From the NCBI GenBank assembly GCA_029582265.1, contig CM055826.1, positions 36,154,127 to 36,218,126 of the forward strand: a DNA stretch of 64,000 bases, written 5' to 3'. The stretch comes from Zoroaster sp. YZ-2022 (taxonomy: Eukaryota; Echinodermata; Asteroidea; Forcipulatida; Zoroasteridae). Position 1 is the stretch's first letter. The number at the start of each line of letters is the position of its first letter. The position numbers and the translations under genes are program-made. The notes under the pieces are model-generated. The model was not told where the DNA came from. It saw only the letters and a list, made by a program, of their open reading frames with translations, and did not search any database. Below are positions 1-11,800 of this stretch, in pieces.

Positions 1-1258
1 AAGCGATTCAAGAACAATGTTCCAGGGAGTGACTTTGTGCGTTCATTTGTACAGAGGAACAGCATGAGTTTTCCCCTGTCACCGTATGGCGGAGGATCAA
101 CCCAAACGAGATGTTCACCTTTGCTTGACAGCCAAGTTGGTGGAACATAATTGGTAGTACCTCTTCCTCACTAACAGCAGGTTCAATGTTTCCCAATTCG
201 ACCAATCGGAAGTTGTAGATGTCTTGGATAGGTCTACCAGTGATATGATGAGTCCTAATGGACGGCCTGTGCTCACGAATAATTTCGAAGAGCCCGTCCC
301 CGATATCTACACCATCCTCCGGATTGGGGAATACCACAGGGTCTTGCAGGTTGATTCTATGTGGAAGAACGGGTGGATCGTCAGCTGGGGGTCGATTGGG
401 ATGTTGACTTCATCAGCTGGGGGTCGTCCACGGTGGGTCGTCCACGGGGGTTCATTGGGTGGGTCGTCCACGGGAGTTCATTGGGTGGGTCGTCCACGGG
501 AGTTCATTGGGTGGGTCGTCCACAGGTGCGTCGTTTCGTTGTGCTGGCCGCTGTTTCGGGTGTTTAATCTTCATGTGACGCCTTAAGTTGTCACAACGGG
601 TAAAAGTCTTTGAGGATATTGGGCACTTGAGGGGTGTGGCTTAGCGGCTTGTTGAAGGTGGGGTGTGAGGTGGATGGCTGTTCATCAATCTCTGGGCGTC
701 GTGTGATGGTGGTGGATTGGCTGGTCTTGCGTGGACTTTCAAATGTCGCTTCAAGATGTCCCGGCGATTGAAAGATTTTTCACATTGTCGACACTTTAAC
801 GCGGCCGCTGGGTTGGACTGAAAACCGTCAGCATGTCGTTTCTTGTGGATTTTCAAGTTGTCCTTTCTTGTAAAAGTCTTGAAACACTTGTTAGATCACA
901 ATCAGTCAAAGTAAGTTTTGTAAGAACAACACCAGACCCTTCAACGTAAAAAAAGTTCAAAGGATATTTTACGAGTGATTGTTTCAATAACAAACGACTA
1001 TATTACAACACTAATGAAAGTACACATTTCAAAATAATAAATTCATAACAATTGTCAATAGATTGAAACGTTTCTTACCTCATTTCCATTCCAACCTTGA
1101 AGATGAGGGGATGTCTCGGGGATGAAAATAGGATCAGAGTCCGCGGATGTACCCTCCGTTGCACCATCCACCTGGATGATTTGAAGAAGTTGTCTCGGTG
1201 TCGGGTCTGACGAGCCAAAGATTGAAGAGCTGCCATGAGCGTCGTGATGAGTAGACAT
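1..1258 (-). pseudogene. Broken C2H2 zinc-finger gene, running off the left edge
   Basis: Read leftwards. A possible first exon (1258-1079, 60 codons from an ATG, ending at a GTAAGA donor) is Ser/Thr/Pro-rich. A second block starts near 890 after an AACAAG acceptor. It encodes a zinc finger lacking its first Cys (FKTFTRKDNLKIHKKRH), then an intact finger (CRQC..H...H, about 795-725). An in-frame TAA at 643-641 follows, then a third finger whose second Cys is Ser (CPISS). Three copies of a 26-bp repeat (about 430-520) shift the frame. From about 340 to 60 another open segment (VNISFGLILRHTVTGE) resembles uncharacterised proteins that recur in marine invertebrate genomes, often together with C2H2 fingers; this is a weak recollection, not an alignment. 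The stop, the lost Cys residues and the frameshift argue for a dead copy. A highly diverged live gene with unusual splicing is the alternative. Confidence 0.5.
424..525. repeat. 26-bp minisatellite, about 3-4 copies
   Basis: The unit GGGTCGTCCACGGGAGTTCA plus a short linker (26 bp) repeats at 430-520. It lies inside the zinc-finger remnant. Since 26 is not a multiple of three, each added copy shifts the reading frame. Confidence 0.75.
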
Positions 1259-1399
1259 GTCAAACGTGAGCCAGAATAACTGGTAGCAAATCCGCTTTAC
1301 TTTACAGGAGAAGAATATTAACAAAAAACAAAAACAAAGAAAACAATGTGGAAGATCTTGACGAGTAGGAGACAGGAATCTAAACAAGCACAGACTATC

Positions 1400-2630
1400 T
1401 TGACCAGCGGAAGACAGGAGTCTAAAAAAATTAAAATAAAAAAGCGCAGACTAGTTAACAATCATTCAATTGTTACGTACGTAACGACTTGTCCAGATTT
1501 GAACATGACGTCACACAGCTCAGACAACTTTATTCATCACGATGTCAACACGTCTTAGCTCGCCCTTACCTGCCCGATGACGAAACACTAATACGTGACA
1601 TCCAAGACCCAGTTCACGCAAACACTCATCATACACCAAACTTTATATTATCGGTTAGTTCTTAATTAAACTATAATCATAAATGATTAATAACTAATTA
1701 TATACATGTTTTTTCACGGCAGCAGCTCGCACTGTTGCGTGATAATCCATTCTGTCACTTGGTGACTGTCAAATATGGCTGTCACCGATCGTTCCTTAGA
1801 AACTGTCGTCAGCAATAACGGCTTCCTCCAGTTTTGTTACTTTCACGATAAGTAAACCACTTGTTTTAACTTGAAATTACATGTACAATGTATTTTATAA
1901 TAAACGTGGTTACCACTTATCCTTTGTGTTTGCATTTCTATTCATCGTACGTTCATCTGTACAGACCTGTCCGTTAGCGATCACTCAGCCGTACTGTGCG
2001 CTGTGTATCTCAACTTTATTATACCGCCCTCTGTCGGTCATTTTCACCACTCACAGCCGGAGGGGTGGGTCTGGGAAGTGGGGGCTGTATTTGGGAGGGG
2101 GACGGGCGGAGATGAGACTGCCATCCTCCGTAATCGGGTGCAAGATACTCCTTCAACACTACTGCCCTCAATAGTTTTATTAGTTTGTTTCAGTTTTTAA
2201 CCTTAGTTGTTGGGATTTGTCTTTAGCTAGATTGTGGTAGACATTCGGCCCAATAATTTTGTCTTTATTTCGATCCTGTTCGACATTCGGCCTAATTTGT
2301 CTTTTGATTTTTGTTCAAGATTCGTTCTTTGATTGTTGTGTTTTTGTTCGATTCGGACTTTGTTGGGTTTTTAGTTTGATTCGGACTTCGCCTTTCTTTT
2401 AAAAACCTCTTCTCTTTGAATGCTAGAAGACAGACAATAAATGGTACAAAACAGGGTGATTTTGTTAAAAACTTTAATATTTCTTAATAACAAATTAAAC
2501 ATGATTCCAGAAACATTAACATTTCTGGGGAAAAAATTGGTTAGGAACCACAAAAATATGTTTGCATGGCACAACATCTCATTTGTGGACTACAACTTTC
2601 ATTTTAACATTCACAACATAACTTTACAAG
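1400..2630. other. Intergenic stretch, no gene recognised
   Basis: Only short open frames without recognisable domains are present on either strand. The stretch is AT-rich with T-rich tracts near 2200-2400. I see no RNA gene or array here. Confidence 0.5.
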
Positions 2631-2635
2631 CTTAA

Positions 2636-2850
2636 AGGGACACTATCGTCATAATCAGAGCATACTTTCAATAGGGCATGGAATCAGTGTTCTAGTTTAA
2701 GATGAACACAGTGACTGAAAATTACTGGCTCATTTACGCAGAAGCAACAGTAATATGACCTTATCATGTGGGTGTTATTTTCAGTCACTGAGTTAATCTA
2801 AAACTTGCACTCCGATTCCATGCCCTGTTGATCGTGACGATATTATTCCT
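2636..2850. mobile_element. TTAA-flanked MITE, copy 1 (family M1)
   Basis: The ends are AGGGACACTATCGTC and, inverted, GTGACGATATTATTCCT. TTAA stands immediately outside both ends (2632-2635 and 2851-2854). The interior holds inverted halves around CAGTGACTGAAAA / TTTTCAGTCACTG. Further copies lie at 36065-36241, 37456-37658 and 51237-51926. The TTAA target suggests piggyBac-type mobilisation; no transposase is encoded. Confidence 0.85.
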
Positions 2851-3188
2851 TTAATCCTTTAAACTTAACATTTATTCTGAACAGCACGCTGTATGTACAT
2901 GTATACGGTACATTGTAGCAACAATGTGGTGTATCTAAACACATGTACATGTATAATGTGATTCCTACAAGCCTGGGTTGGTCCCTTGTTTTATAGTAAA
3001 ATTGGCGCCATAATTTCCAATATTTCTATAATTTGTGGACAGAAATTCCATGTCGGAATAACAACAATCCGTATGCACATTCAATATTTTCTTTAAATCT
3101 ACAATGAAACAAGATGAACTGTTCAGAGTCTAAAACTTAGACTCTAGTGCAGAGTAAGTCATCATAAAGTCTGGTTACACAAGCCTAC

Positions 3189-3248
3189 CTTCAAGAATCC
3201 TCTTTCGAAGTTATCAGCCACAACCAAGAAAATGAAGGAGTTCTCTAG
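3189..3248 (-). pseudogene. Isolated relic copy of the VPS11 penultimate exon
   Basis: On the minus strand a CAACAG acceptor is followed by 60 open bases and a GTAGGC donor. The translation (LENSFIFLVVADNFERGFLK) aligns with the true exon at 20769-20704 ([19 protein letters not shown] then FNK), two codons shorter. The donor context AAGCCTACCT is shared at both sites. No other VPS11 exon is recognisable nearby, and the complete hnRNP gene lies between the two copies. It looks like a fragmentary duplication of one exon with its splice sites. Whether it is ever spliced cannot be seen. Confidence 0.7.
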
Positions 3249-3446
3249 CTGTTGAAAAAACTGGAAACATTTGAGAAAAATCTTTACTATCACTTAACTT
3301 CCAATATTTTTCCAAACACACCAATCTTCTCCCAAGCATCTCAAAAGGTGTCCCATTGTATTTTTAATAATTATTTAAATGGGAAGATACAACTTTGGTC
3401 AAGTTAGCAATACTGCTTCTGAGAATGCTTACTTTCTCCGATTTAA

Positions 3447-3708
3447 CCGTCCTACTACAACGGTCAAAATCATGATATACTGCCCCAGGTATATATCGTG
3501 CACTTAAATGTCAAACACTTAAAGCTTACGTGTAGTAAGTACATTTACAGGTCAAAATGAGTCAACCGATTTTGACTAGTAAAAGCATTGATTTGTATTG
3601 TTGAGGGTGGTCAAAATGACAGTAAAAAAGTCAAAATTGCCCCTGTGTGCACATTTGAGTCAACAGTCAAAACAGGCAGTTGACTAATTTTAACCTCTAG
3701 TAGGAGGG
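3447..3708. mobile_element. TTAA-flanked MITE (family M2)
   Basis: Flanked by TTAA at 3443-3446 and 3709-3712. The ends are CCGTCCTACTA and TAGTAGGAGGG, inverted repeats of each other apart from mismatches. Interior GTCAAAATGA motifs recur in both orientations. Related copies lie at 10434-10623, 57612-58274 and 60337-60671. Confidence 0.75.
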
Positions 3709-3712
3709 TTAA

Positions 3713-3854
3713 GGGAAAATACAACATTGGTATTTGGTAATATTTAATTTCAACTCAAGAAAATGAAACAAATATTTTGTTGAGAACACATCAACGAAAG
3801 CACTTCATACGAAATAATATTTCAGGACGCTGTGTTCCATGTTGTACCTTGTCT
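3713..3854. mobile_element. TTAA-flanked MITE (family M3)
   Basis: Starts GGGAAAATACAACATTGGTA directly after the TTAA that closes the neighbouring element, and ends ATGTTGTACCTTGTCT before TTAA at 3855-3858. The ends are inverted repeats. The same end sequence occurs at 16505, 17955, 19560-19584, 24650-24680 and 57590. Confidence 0.65.
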
Positions 3855-4266
3855 TTAAACATCATAACTGTGAAAGTTTCAGCTCAATGAGGAGTCTCAG
3901 TCATGAGAAAAGTGAAAAGCATTCACAATTTTACAGAAAACACTTCAGAAAAAACTTGCCATCTGGCAATGTTATGAAATGTGCATTTTTGTTCTATTTT
4001 CCCAGAAAATGTGACAAAATAATTGTTTATACTGATTGGGACCTTTACCAACTCCGTGTTCGGCAAATGTTGTAAACATGCGATTTCCTACAACTTCCCA
4101 CAGAAACGCCATTACCCAGACCGTTGGCTCAAACTATATATTACAAAGGCTCGTAGGATTGATGTCACATACCCCGACATCTCGTTCTTCCAATGACGAT
4201 ACATGTACAAATAAGCCCCAATCAGGAAACTTTAGTGCAACATTTTCGATAATAAAGACAAAAAAA

Positions 4267-4765
4267 ATGTCTCCGGTTTCTGGTCAAAGGTCGGCTTCAA
4301 AATCGGTGCAGTGACGCCTCACAAATCGGGCAAACGTTCATACCCCTATGGGGAAAAAGTCGTTTAAAACACAGCACGGCAGCATTCCAGACACCTCAGC
4401 AATTTTGGCTGCAATTGGATATCGTTTCATAGGCGCGGGTCTAACCAGAATCCTGAGACCTTTTGGGGGCCCAAGGCCAGACATTCTCTGGTTTCTAGTC
4501 TCCACGCGCGACGCCTCAGACCTGCGCGTTGGCATTTTTAATTTGCTTTTTCTTGCTTTGAAACGATGTCCAATCGCAGCCAAAATTGCTGGGTCGATTG
4601 GAATTCTGCCGTGCTATGCTTTAAACGACTTTTTCACATAGGGGTATGAACGTTTGCCCGATTTGTGAGGCCTCTCTTAGCCACCATACTTTGTACATGG
4701 ACAATTTGGTCCTCGCACCGATTTTGAAGCCGACCGATGACCAGAAACCGGAGACTTTTTGGCCT
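4267..4765. mobile_element. Foldback element with arms of about 170-200 bp
   Basis: The left arm (4267-4435) and right arm (4555-4765) are inverted copies of each other around a loop of roughly 120 bp. Matching pieces include CCGGTTTCTGGTCA / TGACCAGAAACCGG and CATACCCCTATG / CATAGGGGTATG. The right arm has about 40 extra bases near 4670-4712. No protein is encoded. Confidence 0.8.
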
Positions 4766-4769
4766 AAGG

Positions 4770-7700
4770 GCTTTCAGCAACCTACCGAATATTGATGCCC
4801 CACAACGGTTACCACTGGACTGACTTGATAATTACTGTGCAACAGGTAATCAAAGTGTACACTTCCATCAACCATAGCCCAATACATAAACTTTACCAAT
4901 TGGGGAGTAGGACTAGGCACGATTAGTGAATTTTTTTAATTTTTTAATTTTAATTTATGGTTAGGCGACTACTACCAGTTCATGAATATGAATGTTACAT
5001 AAGATTGTTGGCCACTCCCAGTTCATGACAAAAGACAACTTGCAGAGAGACGTGTATTTATGGACATATTGTCCGTTTATAAAGAAAGACGCTATCAAAG
5101 CGTTTTCAACTGCATCTTCTACAACCTACCAAATATTTATGTTCCACAGCAGAGGGCATTGGACTGACTTGATAATCAGTTTGTAACAGCATCAAGTTTG
5201 ACGTCAAGACTCCATTGTGCCTTGCCATTCACTCAAGGTGTCTGATGTCCAGCTGACATTTCCTTGAAAGAAAAACTAAACAATAGATCATTCAGGGGAT
5301 AATTGGGCATCATGAATGCCCAATAGGTACCATGTGTCACTACCACAAGAGGGACAAGTCTTGTGGTTGGGGGGGGGGGGGACCACTGAAGATGGTCTAG
5401 ATCATAAATTACATGTTTAATAAATGTAGAAAAATAACTGAAATATGCTAATTCATTTACAAGACTCATTTCTGTAGCAGCAACATTTGTTAACCCTCGT
5501 ATTCGTGTACACTTAATTCTAGACTTAAAATTGTACCATTCTTTTGATTGAATTCATATTTAACTCAAGGATCCATTGGGCTGTGACAGTTTGAGCAATA
5601 TTGGAATTTCTATTAACTGTAAGGTGCATTCTAACCTTGGAAATCTATTTTCTCATGCCCCTAAAAAAAAAGTGAGTAAATTAAAAATAACTGCATGTAC
5701 ATGGTAGAAAAAGGCCTTCAAAAACCTAGTGGGAAGACAGCATTGTCACAATCAGAGCATACTTTTGAAAAGCATTGAATTAATGGCTGAAAATAACCCA
5801 GTGTGTGCAATGGCTTAGTATTAACAGGGTACGATAAAATAGTTCTGTAGATTCTACAAAGTATTTGTACATGCATGTCAATGAAGCAGCCATAGACAAT
5901 GTGGAATTTTATACTGAGTGAAGGTTGTCAAGAATTTGAAAATGACTTGCCCAGACAGTTCAACATTCTATTACAATAGAGCTGTAGTGTGACATCACCA
6001 CTTTGTCGGTTCTAAGGATGTTTAATTTAATTTTTTCCCCCAACACATTCAAAATGTTTGTGGTTTTGTGATGATGTCTTACCTTGGCACTCTATGACGT
6101 GTATTATCAATCAATGAACAAAAGCATTTTGAATCAAAGAGTTGGAAAGATGTGTTCTATGTTTAACTGTTCCATTTATTTGACATCATTAAAAAAAAAT
6201 CTATTAGCAACAAACTTGAATACTTGTTAAAAGGTCAAAAAAAAACAGCCGGCTTGGTATGATACGCTTAACAAATAACACATTACAATATGACATCTGT
6301 AACAATAAAAGCAATAAAATGTGGCACACTATGGATGAGAAAATTATTAATGCAAGATTGAAAATTATCCTGACGATCGGATCACCATCAAAGTTTCCTT
6401 AACCCAAAAACTTACATACTATCCCTATTTGGTTCGTATAACAAAAATGGGCTTAACGTTATGAATATTGAAAAAGCCATTGTAGGAAAAAAATCAGTAA
6501 CTATATGCAACATGATTTTAAAAATAATTACATGAAGTAGGAGAAAAGCTGGACAAATTCATTATTGGTTTAAACCACAATACACAACTTACACAATACT
6601 GCTGACTATTCGATGAGTATCAATATGTACACGCTTATAAGAAAAATATGCGACACAAAACAGTAGTTGGACTGCAATGGGCAACTCCAGTAGATAGGAA
6701 TGCTCAAATGACTTCAATTAATGCAAATTCATAAAGGTCTTAACACATGTACATAGGATTGAAATATTCCAAATATGCAATTAGTGTAATGGACTTGATC
6801 AATAAACTGAGTACATAATGAATCCCAACATTTCCATGAAGTTTCAAATATTCTGTTTGAGAAAAAAGTAATTCTAGGAATAATGGCCGACGGTATTTGT
6901 TGCTTATTACATTCATAGACAGATTCAGGACTTTTATGTACTATTGTCAAGACTACCTCACCAGTATATGATTCAATTCAAGATAATGCATTAATGAAAC
7001 AAATTTTTAGACTATGCCTGACCTTAAATTTGGAAACAAACATTTAGTTTGCCAATTTGTATTTACAAATCAGTGGTCATACTACACTATTGCATAAAAA
7101 TTAGGTGTCTTTGTAAAAGAAACTAAGAGATGTTCATGAACAAGGAATATCAACAAAGAAGATACTAATTACTAATCTAGTTTGCTTTCTGAAGGGTCTC
7201 CACTTATCAATGATGGAAAGGTTCCCAAAGTTCTTATCTAGATCTTGATCTTAAAGCAGTCTGCACTATGATGGAAGTTTCCAAAGTTCTTATCTAGATC
7301 TTGATCTTAAAGTAATCTGCAAATTTCACTGATAATCTCTGGGGTTGAGGTCCAATATCTAGATAGCTTTCTGTACTCTGCTTGTATTATCACTATCTCC
7401 GCACTATTCCAGGTATTAGGTGTGAATTAGCATCCTTCGTTCAATGAGTTTCTTTGAGAAAGTGTGAGTGATCTAAGATGACTATAATTGATGGCTAAGA
7501 TGGAGTCCCACTGCTTATAGTAAGGGTAATGCTAAGATTACCGTCACATATAGATCTCTAGGAAAGGAAAAATATACAAAAATGGTGAGAATGCTTGGGG
7601 GATTTCATGTAAAGATCATGAAAAACACAAATTCAACTATAAAGGATTTTTTCTGAATAAAACATAATTGAGAACTATTATGCACAAGTCTGTTTTCTAG

Positions 7701-8086
7701 ATTTACATGAGGAAACAATATATAGTTGCCGTTAGAATGTTTTTTTCAGGTTCAAGGATGAAGACTTATAAACTAGTTATTGTATTTACTTCAGGGGGAA
7801 ATTATTTGGAAAAAGGAGTAATGTTATCAGAATGCAATGCTGAGAAAAAAAAACAGAAATAAAGATGCTTGGAAGAATGCATTATGCAAGATTCAAAAAC
7901 TAGTTTCAGAGCAATGTGCTTTTGGTATGACGGGACCCACTATCAATTCATTTATGTACATATTTCCCGAAACCATGTTTGTTGTGATATTTTTAAGACA
8001 AGTAAAATGTTCCGATGAAAAAGAAAAATTGCTGAAGATTACTTTAAAAATATACAACACGAGTGACATCTTTAAATTTCTCATAA
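4770..8086. other. Intergenic stretch, no gene recognised
   Basis: AT-rich sequence with no convincing exon. Noted items are a partial M1-like MITE end around 5736-5830, a run of 12 G at about 5371-5382, and a tandem duplication of about 60 bp at 7211-7322 (TTCTTATCTAGATCTTGATC). Part could be distal 3' UTR of the hnRNP gene, which cannot be decided from sequence alone. Confidence 0.45.
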
Positions 8087-8779
8087 GGCCAAAAAAAAAA
8101 AAAAGATGTTGAGTTGCCCTCCATCGACCGACCCAAAAGTGCTGAAATCTCGGGTCGTTTTTTTCCCTTCCCCTCCCCCCGTCATTCATAGGCCTATTTA
8201 TTAATGAAACTTACCAATTTTCTTTGTATAAAACATACGTTTGATTTGTGAAATTGTCCACTTTTTTACCGGTAAATTTACCGGTACCCAAGACTCAATC
8301 TACATGTTTTCAAATCGAATGGCCCCGGCCCTCACATGGTGCACTGCCTTCGCACACACTGCCAACAATTGCGACTCAAATCTACACGTTTTCAAATCAA
8401 ATGACCCTCACACGTTGTGCACTGGCTCCCCGCACTGTACGTGTGTCAACGATTGCGACTCGATCTACACGTTTTCAAATCGAATGGCCACTCACATGTC
8501 GCATGTTGAGCATTGCACGCAATATGGATGAATTTGCTGTGTCAATCACAGCGAAAAGTACAACAAAAATGCTTGGGATACTTTTATTCTGAAGCAAAAT
8601 TCCTTGCTGATAGGTATACAAATGAAAAACATGGTATGTGGTTACAGTTCCAAAGCATTTCAATCTTAAAATGACAGTCAAGGAGAAAATTTAAACATTT
8701 TTTTTTTAAAATCCCGACCGACCGACCCCTTCAAATATTTTCACTGGAGGACAACTCAACAATTTTTTTTTGGGCCTAA
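8087..8779. mobile_element. TIR element behind the hnRNP stop codon
   Basis: The left end AGGCC-poly(A)-GATGTTGAGTTG and the right end CAACTCAACA-poly(T)-GGGCCT are inverted repeats, extended by CCTCCA and GACCGACC matches. Inside, an 85-bp motif (CTACACGTTTTCAAATC) is repeated three times at 8288-8500. It starts about 75 bp downstream of the hnRNP stop, so it probably lies in that gene's 3' UTR or just beyond. Confidence 0.7.
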
Positions 8780-8854
8780 TTAGTAGATGTTGAAAACATT
8801 GCAACTTTTCTTGTGGTCATTCAGCCTACCTACCTTTTACGAGACCAAACTCAT

Positions 8855-11800
8855 CTAGTATGGTCGGTAACCACCAGATCCTCCACGACCGCCACCACCA
8901 CTGTAGCTTCCACTACCATAGCCTCCGCCTCCATAACCTGAGAATATAGGAAATGGTTAGTCTTAAAGAAAAACCAAGGAATGTGTTTATTAACAAACAA
9001 ACAGGTGGGAACATCCCCCTTTTCTCCCACCCTGGGCACCAGCAATGTTTAATTGGTGTTGGATCATCATGACCCGTACAAACAGATTCAAAATTACTTA
9101 GCTATTCATGCTAAACAATAAAAAAAATTGTCTTAAGTAGTTTGTGATGTCTTAAGTAGTTTGTGAAAATGTTTGGTGTGATCAATGTACTAACCTTCCC
9201 TGGTTGGCCCATAATTGGAGTTCCCACCAGCATAGTTGGATCCCATGTCATAACCACCGCTGCCACTACCCCAGTCTAATCAAAAAATAATAATGAAGTC
9301 ATTTTGATGTAACGAAAACTCCTGTTCCTGATATTTATAATATTGAATAAATTGACTTCACGTATTAAATCACGGAAATGGTATCACTTTGAATGTGGGT
9401 GAATATGAATGAATTGTCAGTTATCGGTATAACTTCTCATTAGAACTTAAAAATATAATTTATATGAAAACACTTGCTATGTTAGATCATGGAATCATAA
9501 CTGCCATGAGATGATATACCACACTTACTGTCATAACCATTGCCCCAACTGCCGCCAGATTGAGCACTGTAAGATCCACCTCCTCGACCTCCTCGTCCAC
9601 CTCGTCTTCCCCCACGGCTACCACCGCTATATCTATCATAGCCATCACCTCCGTATGAATTATAGTCACCTCCACCATAACCTGATCCATAGTTACCACT
9701 TGGATATCCACCATATGCACCTAATAACAAAGGCAATTCTTGTCATGAGGAATCTTCAATTTTATTGGTCATTTTTTCCTTTAGTTTTAAACCTTTTACT
9801 GGACTAATGAAGTCTAGCATATACTTAAGACAACCCAGAGTAATGTTTTTTTTAAAAAGGGATACGTGCAGCTTCATTTTTTAATCATATTTTAGTCCAC
9901 AAAATATAGTTACCTTTTTATTACATGGCGACACCCTCATATAGCTAACCTTAGGTAGTGAGACACAGGGGTTTGATTTGACAAAAGTAAAAAATCATGA
10001 AAAATGGGTAGCAGGCTGTGGTCTCCCTTTGGACTCTAGGACAAAGACCTGTGAAACTCCTTGATGTTCAATTTTTTTGGGAGTATTTACAGACTTTCCA
10101 CATCCCCAAAAACTAGAGGTTGACACAATATAGGCTACTTTTTTCTTTCCTTAGTGTCTACTTCTCTTTCAAGAACATTTTGAGGCAAAGGGAGATTTGT
10201 AAAAAAAAAATCTGAAATCTTGAGAAATCACAGATCTGGAGAAAGGAATAAACTTACCCCGACCTCGACCGCCTCCACGTCCACCACCATATCCCCCTCG
10301 ACCGCCACCACCTCCCGATTCGTCTTTCGGTGTGGCCTTCTTGGTGACGATTTTGATGCCGTTCAAATCATGATCCTCCATGACTGCAGAAAAAATAGTA
10401 AGTTAGTTTTTATAAATGTTCTGTAATCATTAATCCTCCTACTATAGCTGCACTTTAGAGGGATGAATGCTTTTATCAGCCCAAAATGGTCAACTCATTT
10501 TGCCCTGTAAATATACAAACTATACGCAAGGTTTGACAGTGTTTGAATTTTAAGTGCACTAGATATACCTTGGCATGTACAGCAACATTTTGACTGATAT
10601 TGACCCATGTAGTAGTAGGAGGGTTAAATTGTGGCCTTGAATCAGGAAAACACAAATAATCCTTAAATTGTAACAAGTCGTTAATTTAACTAAATAGTAC
10701 GATACCAAATTTCAAGTGCACTAGATATACCTTGGCATGTACAGCAACATTTTGACTGATATTGACCCATGTAGTAGTAGGAGGGTTAAATTGTGGCCTT
10801 GAATCAGGAAAACACAAATAATCCTTAAATTGTAACAAGTCGTTAATTTAACTAAATAGTACGATACCAAATTTCAAGTGCCAACCACCTAGTGTAAACT
10901 GAATATTTATGTAAATTTTGGCAAACAAATACAGAAATTAAATTTAACAGAACTTACTTGCAATTTTGTCTACCATATGACGGTTACCGAGTTCAACGAA
11001 TGCATAGCCCTTGAGCGCATCGGTTTCCTTGTCCTTAACCATGTGAACCTTTCCAACTTGGCAGAAGTTACTGAAGTACTGTTTTAAGTCATCTTCTGTT
11101 ATATTTTTGTTTCTGAAGCCGGCAACAAAAAGTTTCTTCGTTTTATCTGAACTGACTTTGCCCTGTAGAGAAAAAGTAGCGGTTTGTGTTAGACCCAACA
11201 AGTGGACAGATTGCATGTGTCAATTCAATACACCGTTCCTATCATCACAAATTTTGACAAAACTTATAATCCAAGACTTATTATTGCACATGTACTTACA
11301 TCTCTAGGGATTGCACGTTTCACTTCCACCTTCTTCCCATTAATAACGTGGTGCTCATCCTTGTCCTCATCTTTATCCAGTAAGACCTTATCCGTTTCTT
11401 CAATTGTACTCATCGTCACAAAACCAAATCCCCTGGAATTTTGCTCACTGTCCTTCATTACGACGCAATCTGTGATTGTGCCATAAACACCAAAGTATTC
11501 TCTAAGCTGAGGCTCCAGTGTCTCATCCCTCTTGAGACCGCCCAGGAAGAGCTTTCGCAGTGATTCATCTGTAGTCTAAAAAAAATAAAATTCCAACATG
11601 GATGAGAAAACATTCCAATACCGGATGTGTAAACAACTTGTGCATCTTTTTCCAATTGTCTTCGTTAACGTTAGCATAATAGCTCCAAGAGAATTGATTG
11701 TCGTAGTTTCTGAAAGTGATAATTGTCAAGACGCGAGGAGAAAATTGTTGGGAAACAAGGAGATATTTTTTCTCCAAAAAATGAAACTCGAGAAACTTAC

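Noticed and set aside
2441..2635. 64-codon open frame near the left MITE
   Set aside because: Low-complexity AT-rich sequence with no domain and no splice or promoter support.
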